A stretch of DNA of 16,622 nt, taken from the NCBI GenBank assembly GCA_031266095.1, contig JAISBR010000187.1, positions 1-16,622 on the forward strand, read 5' to 3'. Under the pieces are notes generated by a model, which saw nothing but the letters and a program-made list of their open reading frames with translations, had not been told where the DNA came from and did no database searches. Shown one piece after another: positions 13,303-16,622 of the stretch. Each line of letters opens with the position of its first letter. Position 1 is the stretch's first letter. Source of the DNA: Treponema sp. (lineage in GTDB: Bacteria; Spirochaetota; Spirochaetia; Treponematales; Breznakiellaceae). The translations under genes were made by a program, and so were the position numbers.

Positions 13303-13650
13303 TCACCCCATTTTATACGCTTCGTCAAACGAAAGCATATCTATAATTTTCAGCTTGTTGGCATCCGCCGTAACGTACTCTGAAATACTGTCCCTTTGCT
13401 GTATCAGATTGCCGCTATACTCATAAATACCGTACACGCCGTTCATTTTCTCGTGTGCGGTTATCGGGAAATAAGCCATTACTTCCCGCATGGTTTTACA
13501 ACAGCAAACAAAATCCTTGTTACGGCCAGGGTCTAACTCCATAGGCGCTATCCATATTGGAGCGGTAGGCCGCAAAATACCGCCGTACTCAAACCAGTAT
13601 CCGCAATTTGCCACATCCCTTGTAGGGTCCAAATAACGAAATAAAATCAT
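13303..13650 (-). CDS. Protein of unknown function, 115 aa
   Basis: The product begins MILFRYLDPTRDVANCGYWF and is rich in aromatic residues. A Cys-Cys-Cys cluster (FVCCCKTM, about residues 48-55) and one earlier Cys are visible, but they do not form a CxxC zinc motif. There is no membrane segment or signal peptide. ATG 13650 has AAGGTGA with 8 nt spacing. It overlaps by 4 bp (ATGA) a frame that continues from the upstream HTH gene after a -1 shift, which is one reason to suspect that shift. Function unknown. Confidence 0.7.
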   Translation of the reverse strand: MILFRYLDPTRDVANCGYWFEYGGILRPTAPIWIAPMELDPGRNKDFVCCCKTMREVMAYFPITAHEKMNGVYGIYEYSGNLIQQRDSISEYVTADANKLKIIDMLSFDEAYKMG

Positions 13651-13687
13651 TTCTGGCTCACCTTGCTTTCATCTTCCGTAAAATCTT

Positions 13688-13993
13688 CTACGACCACCGC
13701 CGGAGCCCGCAGTACAACGGCCCCTCCCCCGGAGGGTAACGGATCAGCGGCTTCCGGCCCAACAGGACAAACATATCCGATTCTTCGAGTTTCTCCGCCA
13801 TCGCAAGCTCCGCCGCGCAGGGTTCCGGTAACGGCTCCAGTGTTATCATCCGTCCCTTCACGGGTCGGCCGCCCGCTTTCAGGGCTTCGTGTATGCTTGA
13901 TACGGACACCCCCGCCGCCTCCGCCGCTTCTTTTTCGGTTCCATATTCGATACCGTCTACCCATACCCGCTTTCGTCGTCTGTTCAGTTCCAA
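13688..13993 (-). CDS. Small HTH-type DNA-binding protein, possibly frameshifted
   Basis: The start is TTG 13993, with GGGAGGG about 5 nt upstream. Residues 8-50 (RVWVDGIEYGTEKEAAEAAGVSVSSIHEALKAGGRPVKGRMITL) look like a NUMOD1/HTH-type DNA-binding unit. The annotated frame ends LYCGLRRWS at a TAG (13690-13688). A -1 shift at the G-run complementary to 13721-13730 would instead add VVLRAPAVVVEDFTEDESKVSQK and stop at 13647, giving the usual ATGA overlap with the next gene. The second end looks more natural. This could be a sequencing slip, a real mutation, or programmed frameshifting. The HTH region is intact in either case. Its role is unknown; the gene follows the second NNGGC repeat array. 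Confidence 0.6.
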   Translation of the reverse strand: MELNRRRKRVWVDGIEYGTEKEAAEAAGVSVSSIHEALKAGGRPVKGRMITLEPLPEPCAAELAMAEKLEESDMFVLLGRKPLIRYPPGEGPLYCGLRRWS

Positions 13994-14010
13994 AATCCCT
14001 CCCGGTTAAT

Positions 14011-14073
14011 CCTTGCCATGCCTTGTCGAGCCTTGCCACGCCTCTCCCCGCAACGCGCTGCCGCGCCTTGCCA
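14011..14073 (-). repeat. NNGGC pentanucleotide array B
   Basis: On the minus strand these 63 bp divide into 5-bp units, most ending GGC (AAGGC, GCGGC, GAGGC, GTGGC, AAGGC, AAGGC, ATGGC), with a few decayed units such as AGCGC, GTTGC and TCGAC. The array begins at the stop of the 204-residue gene and ends ATGGCAAGGATT, 7 bp before the GGGAGGG of the next gene's ribosome binding site. Confidence 0.8.
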
Positions 14074-14688
14074 CTATTCCCATCGGCTTACTTCAAACTT
14101 CCCGTACACACCCCGGAACGTACCAAGCCCGATAGCGTAACCGCCCTCGGTGAACAGGTTTATTATTTCCTGTTCCTTTATTTCGTTGTTCGGGAAGATA
14201 GAAAACTGAAAACTTAATTCCCACGGCAACGGCAGTACCGGCCGCTCTTTCGGGTTCGGTATCCCCTTATCAAGCCGGGCTACGTGCCGGGTCAAGTAAA
14301 TGCCGGATTTTTCTTCCTTCGCTTCCCCGAATTTTCCCACGGTTATTGCCTCGCCGTTCCGGGTAAACGGGATATATTCGGGGCTTTTCTTATCGCCTGT
14401 TACCTGGGTGAAAGACAGACAGGCGTTGGCAATTTTTTTGAACTGCCTCGCGTCCCTCAGCCGTTTGGGAAAGCTATTGGTGTTATGGCTTGATAACGCA
14501 GAAACGATGTTTATAACCGGAAGACATAAAACATCCGTTTCGGGGATAAGGTATATTTTCTGATCCCATGTTAACTGTGTTTTGAAGTCCCCCGAGAACC
14601 GGTCGAACATAATATCCGACATTCCGGTCAGCGTTACGCGCCTGGTTACTGTCTCCAGCCGTGTGTCCGATAGTTTTGCTGTTGCCAT
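14074..14688 (-). CDS. 204-aa protein of unrecognised family with glycine-rich C-terminal loop
   Basis: The protein begins MATAKLSDTRLETVTRRVTL. Its clearest features are an N-terminal strand-like RRVTLTGMSDIMFDRFSGD, a central LPVINIVSALSSHNT, and a C-terminal GGYAIGLGTFRGVYGKFEVSRW. The last resembles the GxGxxRxxYGRF ending I recall from unassigned phage proteins and, more loosely, the glycine loop of RAMP/Cas7-type RNA-binding folds. I put the RAMP idea forward only as a fold hypothesis. It has no membrane segment and no catalytic motif. ATG 14688 has a strong GGAGG with 8 nt spacing. The gene is flanked on both sides by NNGGC arrays, so it may be a mobile or exchangeable unit. Confidence 0.72.
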   Translation of the reverse strand: MATAKLSDTRLETVTRRVTLTGMSDIMFDRFSGDFKTQLTWDQKIYLIPETDVLCLPVINIVSALSSHNTNSFPKRLRDARQFKKIANACLSFTQVTGDKKSPEYIPFTRNGEAITVGKFGEAKEEKSGIYLTRHVARLDKGIPNPKERPVLPLPWELSFQFSIFPNNEIKEQEIINLFTEGGYAIGLGTFRGVYGKFEVSRWE

Positions 14689-14713
14689 TCATTTTTCCTC
14701 CATGTATTAAAAT

Positions 14714-14755
14714 CCTTGCCTTGCCATGCGTGGCCGTGCCCCGCCGCGCCATGCC
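14714..14755 (-). repeat. NNGGC pentanucleotide array A
   Basis: The minus strand of these 42 bp reads as 5-bp units ATGGC, GCGGC, GGGGC, ACGGC, CACGC, ATGGC, AAGGC, AAGG. Like array B it ends in ATGGCAAGG(CAAGG)ATT and lies just before the ribosome binding site of the next gene, here the 204-residue protein. A 13-bp sequence (plus strand CAAAATCCCTCCC) occurs beside each array, at 14772-14784 and 13991-14003. Confidence 0.8.
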
Positions 14756-14852
14756 CTAATGACCAAACTGTCAAAATCCCTCCCATCCGCCGTTATATGC
14801 CGCCCATACGGGCAAGCCGGTGAAAACTAACTAATTTCAAAACGAGAATCCC

Positions 14853-15065
14853 CTATTCCTTCCCGTCCAGTTCCGCCCGGTAATATTTTGACCTTTGCCA
14901 GTTATCCGCCACACCGGCCCCCTGGTAAAACCCGCAGGCCCCCAAGATTCCCGCTATGACCGCCGGTCCTATGGCGGTTATGGAATCGGGGGCCACGGCC
15001 AGGGTAACAAAATAAATCCCTAAAAGAGAGATGATGCCAATGATGAAAGAATGGCGCTTTTTCAT
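14853..15065 (-). CDS. Small two-helix membrane protein, holin candidate
   Basis: The 70-residue product has a basic start (MKKRHSF), a first transmembrane helix at about 6-26, a second at about 30-48 and a charged tail (VADNWQRSKYYRAELDGKE). Small size, two helices and a charged end fit a holin-like protein. Coupling by ATGA to an L,D-transpeptidase-like gene supports a lysis cassette. Many small phage membrane proteins share these traits, so an anti-holin, spanin-like or unrelated role is possible. No dual-start motif is evident. The 97 bp after its stop, up to array A, hold no gene apart from the 13-bp repeat. Confidence 0.62.
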   Translation of the reverse strand: MKKRHSFIIGIISLLGIYFVTLAVAPDSITAIGPAVIAGILGACGFYQGAGVADNWQRSKYYRAELDGKE

Positions 15066-15535
15066 ACCACCTCCAGTAAAACCTCTTCACGGATAAGGGC
15101 GTTTTCTATGGCTTTTCCAATAGCCGTTGCGTCATCCGGGCTTGCCAGGCGGATGCAACCCCAGGTTGTTTTAGAATCGGAGTAGTGCAGTAAATAGCCG
15201 GTATCCCGGACAAGCTGGGCCGTCTCTTTCAGATAGTCTCCGTCTTCATCCAGTTGCCACACCTTCACCCACTGCCAGGCGTCAGTTCGGATTTTTACCG
15301 GGCCGTAAATGCGGGAGTCAAAGCCTTTATCCTTTTGCCATTCAACACCGGTGATTTTCCATAGGCCTTTTGGGAAATACTGCGGGTCATAGGGGAAATC
15401 TCCGGGGATAGTGCGGACTACTTCGTCAAATTTCCGTGTCCCGTCCCGGAGGGAACGGATGCAGTTGCTGATAAGGTAGGATTGGAGGTTAGGGAATATC
15501 AGGACTTTCAGATTAAGATTGACGGTGATTCTCAT
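15062..15535 (-). CDS. L,D-transpeptidase-like (YkuD-type) cell-wall enzyme
   Basis: From ATG 15535 the product is 157 residues. The frame is open to 15634, but the GAGGAG site 7 nt before 15535 and the ATGA overlap with the preceding small gene fix the start. The YkuD pattern is visible: FPKGLWKITGVEW (54-66), YGPVKIRT (77-84), His117 in YLLHY, and the active-site block TTWGCIRLASPDDA with Cys127. YkuD enzymes form or edit 3-3 and lipoprotein cross-links in peptidoglycan. No signal peptide is evident, so export would need the neighbouring membrane protein, as holin-dependent endolysins do. It could be a lysis enzyme or a wall-modifying protein. The spacing between His and Cys (9 residues) is shorter than usual, which lowers certainty. 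Confidence 0.6.
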   Translation of the reverse strand: MRITVNLNLKVLIFPNLQSYLISNCIRSLRDGTRKFDEVVRTIPGDFPYDPQYFPKGLWKITGVEWQKDKGFDSRIYGPVKIRTDAWQWVKVWQLDEDGDYLKETAQLVRDTGYLLHYSDSKTTWGCIRLASPDDATAIGKAIENALIREEVLLEVV

Positions 15536-15654
15536 GTTTTGCTCCTCAGTGCCAGTCCTGCCCGGATTAGCGGCGGGAAGTTCCACCGCTCCCCGGCGTC
15601 TTTCATGGCTATAGCAAGCCGGTACAGAAAACATCTCAGTCTAAAAAATCTCAT
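15532..15654 (-). CDS. Small protein, 40 aa, coupled to the L,D-transpeptidase-like gene
   Basis: ATG 15654 has a strong GGGAGG 4 nt upstream, and the TGA overlaps the next ATG by 4 bp. The product begins MRFFRLRCFLYRLAIAMKDA and is basic with a short amphipathic or weakly hydrophobic N-terminal helix, then GERWNFPPLIRAGLALRSKT. Both signals for translation are better than in many larger genes here, so I think it is real. It could be a membrane-associated accessory of the wall or lysis cassette. Confidence 0.55.
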   Translation of the reverse strand: MRFFRLRCFLYRLAIAMKDAGERWNFPPLIRAGLALRSKT

Positions 15655-15667
15655 ACTTCCTCCCTAA

Positions 15668-15685
15668 AGAGCCCCGGAGGGCTCT
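15668..15685 (-). terminator. Stem-loop, weak terminator candidate
   Basis: A perfect 7-bp stem (AGAGCCC with GGGCTCT, 4-nt loop) is followed on the minus strand by only three Ts. It lies between the zinc-type gene and the 40-aa gene, just before the latter's ribosome binding site. It may lower read-through or protect an mRNA end. Confidence 0.4.
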
Positions 15686-15699
15686 CATTGTATGTACCA

Positions 15700-15713
15700 G
15701 CCCCGGACGGGGC
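15700..15713 (-). other. GC-rich stem-loop after the zinc-type gene
   Basis: GCCCCGGACGGGGC is a compact GC stem 13 bp beyond the stop of the Cys-rich gene. No T-run follows. With the stem at 15668-15685 it forms a tandem pair in an intergenic gap of 71 bp. Confidence 0.45.
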
Positions 15714-15725
15714 GGCGTTCCCTTG

Positions 15726-16280
15726 TTATCCGATCTGTCCGCGATTGTGATTAATCCGCGCCAGAACCGGCCTTTCCATGTAGTCCCGCATTACTTTCGC
15801 CAGTTGGCCCATAGTCTTTCCGCGATCCTTTTTTTCCTCGGTTTCCCCACCGGTATCGGTTTCTCCGATACCGGTTTTGGGATACAAAAAAGCGTTAATG
15901 TCTATCTCGGCGTTGATCTCAAGGCCGATTTTTATTTGAGTTTGACAGCAAAGACACCGGGTGGTAGTTCCTCTGCCCCGGCAGTCTTTGCCGCCAAACC
16001 CATATTTATTTGTTTCCAAAGCCGCGAAGCTGGGACACCACGCGCATTTTTCGGGGCAGTCGTCGCAGGTAACCCGCGGCGTTTCAAAATTACAGGGGAA
16101 GACATCGGGAGGCTTTGAAGACATTGCAACGCCTTTTGACCGGGATAGGTCGGCGTGGCAACTGCAATAATGGCGGCGCATGTCTGCGGTTTTCCCGCAT
16201 TGCGGACAAACCCAGTAGGTATACTGTTTTTTGGTTTCTCCGCCGGCCTCTTCGTCCTGAAAGTTTCTGTTGGTTGCCAT
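15726..16280 (-). CDS. Cysteine-rich, probably zinc-binding protein, 184 aa
   Basis: Residues 20-45 hold WVCPQCGK and HYCSCH (Cys25, Cys28, Cys39, Cys41, His42), a zinc-ribbon-like set. A second cluster has Cys63, 72, 75, 79 and 82, and a third Cys100, 109, 111 and 112. The C-terminal third is free of cysteine, acidic in the middle (GETDTGGETEEKKD) and basic at the end. It has no membrane segment. Two or three metal sites are likely, so a nucleic-acid-binding or scaffold role is possible, but no named family is recognised. ATG 16280 has GGAGG 11 nt upstream, inside the end of the previous gene, whose stop is 3 bp before the ATG. Confidence 0.7.
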   Translation of the reverse strand: MATNRNFQDEEAGGETKKQYTYWVCPQCGKTADMRRHYCSCHADLSRSKGVAMSSKPPDVFPCNFETPRVTCDDCPEKCAWCPSFAALETNKYGFGGKDCRGRGTTTRCLCCQTQIKIGLEINAEIDINAFLYPKTGIGETDTGGETEEKKDRGKTMGQLAKVMRDYMERPVLARINHNRGQIG

Positions 16281-16283
16281 GTC

Positions 16284-16622
16284 TTATACCGCCTCCGTGT
16301 AAAAATCCATGCCCTTTTCAACGAAAAGGTAAAACGACTTATATTCGTAGCCGTCAGGCTTCTCCTTTCGTTCCTCAAAATACTTTTCTATCGCCCTGAC
16401 CATCTGCCCCGGCGTATAAGTCGCCATGCTTCCCCGTACCCGTTCCCGCTGGTCGTAGGAAAGGTTGAAATAGATTTTGTCGCAGGTAAAACGGCAATTA
16501 TGACCGTTCCACGCATTGCGGATTATTTCCCAAACTGCGGCGGGATCGCTGGGAATTAAGCTGGGAGGGGATGTCTGTTTTGGCATAGATTCTTTTTGGG
16601 GAAAAGATTTTGAATCCGATGA
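16284..16622 (-). CDS. 3' part of a gene running off the right edge, possibly replication protein
   Basis: The frame is open from 16622 to the TAA at 16286-16284, giving at least 112 residues. An ATG at 16586 has no ribosome binding site, and 12 sense codons precede it to the window edge, so I treat the gene as partial. The visible end (AVWEIIRNAWNGHN, then TPGQMVRAIEKYFEE and YKSFYLFVEKGMDFYTEA) resembles the C-terminal domain found in phage replication-initiation or replisome-organiser proteins, with its terminal F-x-x-FL-E-K-G-like phrase. This is recalled pattern, not a search result. If so, the window begins at the end of a replication module. Confidence 0.6.
   Translation of the reverse strand, partial: SSDSKSFPQKESMPKQTSPPSLIPSDPAAVWEIIRNAWNGHNCRFTCDKIYFNLSYDQRERVRGSMATYTPGQMVRAIEKYFEERKEKPDGYEYKSFYLFVEKGMDFYTEAV

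Noticed and set aside
13647..14039. 130-aa minus-strand frame as an independent gene
   Set aside because: Its first two thirds read as a Gly-rich shadow through the repeat array and the HTH gene. Only its last 25 or so codons look real, as a possible frameshift end.
14011..14073. CRISPR array or coding repeat
   Set aside because: The unit is 5 bp with no spacers, and the period is out of phase with codons.
16115..16559. Plus-strand open frames near the right end
   Set aside because: They are antisense to the zinc-type and partial replication-type genes and have no start signals or family features.

Overview
The window is a contiguous piece of a tailed double-stranded DNA phage or prophage with a lambda-type packaging and head module. 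Almost every gene lies on the minus strand, so the biological order runs from the right end to the left. Genes are tightly packed, with ATGA or GTGA overlaps and AAGGAGG-like ribosome binding sites, some with GTG or TTG starts. Base composition looks close to half G+C by eye. No integrase, repressor of CI type, tRNA or rRNA is visible, so the window does not show whether this is an integrated prophage or a free virus. The host cannot be named from these genes. A diderm host such as a spirochaete is only a guess.

In transcription order (right to left): (1) 16622-15726, the 3' end of a possible replication-type protein and a cysteine-rich zinc-binding-type protein, followed by two GC-rich stem-loops. 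(2) 15654-14853, a 40-aa protein, an L,D-transpeptidase-like enzyme and a two-helix membrane protein, joined by 4-bp overlaps and resembling a lysis or cell-wall cassette. (3) 14755-13170, a 204-aa protein of unrecognised family flanked by two arrays of a degenerate 5-bp repeat (NNGGC), then a small HTH-type protein with a possible frameshift and two small unknown proteins. (4) 13037-12456, a lambda Nu1-like small terminase. (5) 11604-12479, a plus-strand cassette with its own promoter-like site and a strong terminator, holding a small HTH protein, a 66-aa protein and a DUF2335 membrane protein. It looks like a moron inserted inside the packaging region. (6) 11539-8832, a stand-alone NAD+-dependent DNA ligase adenylation domain, two small unknown proteins, an HTH/coiled-coil protein and a GIY-YIG homing endonuclease with six NUMOD3 repeats. 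(7) 8825-2329, the lambda-like series: large terminase (gpA), gpW, portal (gpB), protease/scaffold (gpC/Nu3), decoration protein (gpD), major capsid (gpE) and head-tail joining protein (gpFII). (8) 2321-1, a large collar-type tail fibre and a partial structural protein.

The packaging genes that sit together in lambda (Nu1-A) are split here by an accessory block of about 3.6 kb. Two control regions stand out. A 24-bp perfect palindrome covers the -10 and spacer of a strong promoter for the ligase operon and lies between divergent genes. A separate strong promoter precedes gpW, with a leader that can form two mutually exclusive hairpins around an SD-less TTG start codon. The most unusual features are the NNGGC arrays flanking the 204-aa gene, the ligase adenylation domain lacking all downstream ligase domains, the moron cassette, and the gpW leader.
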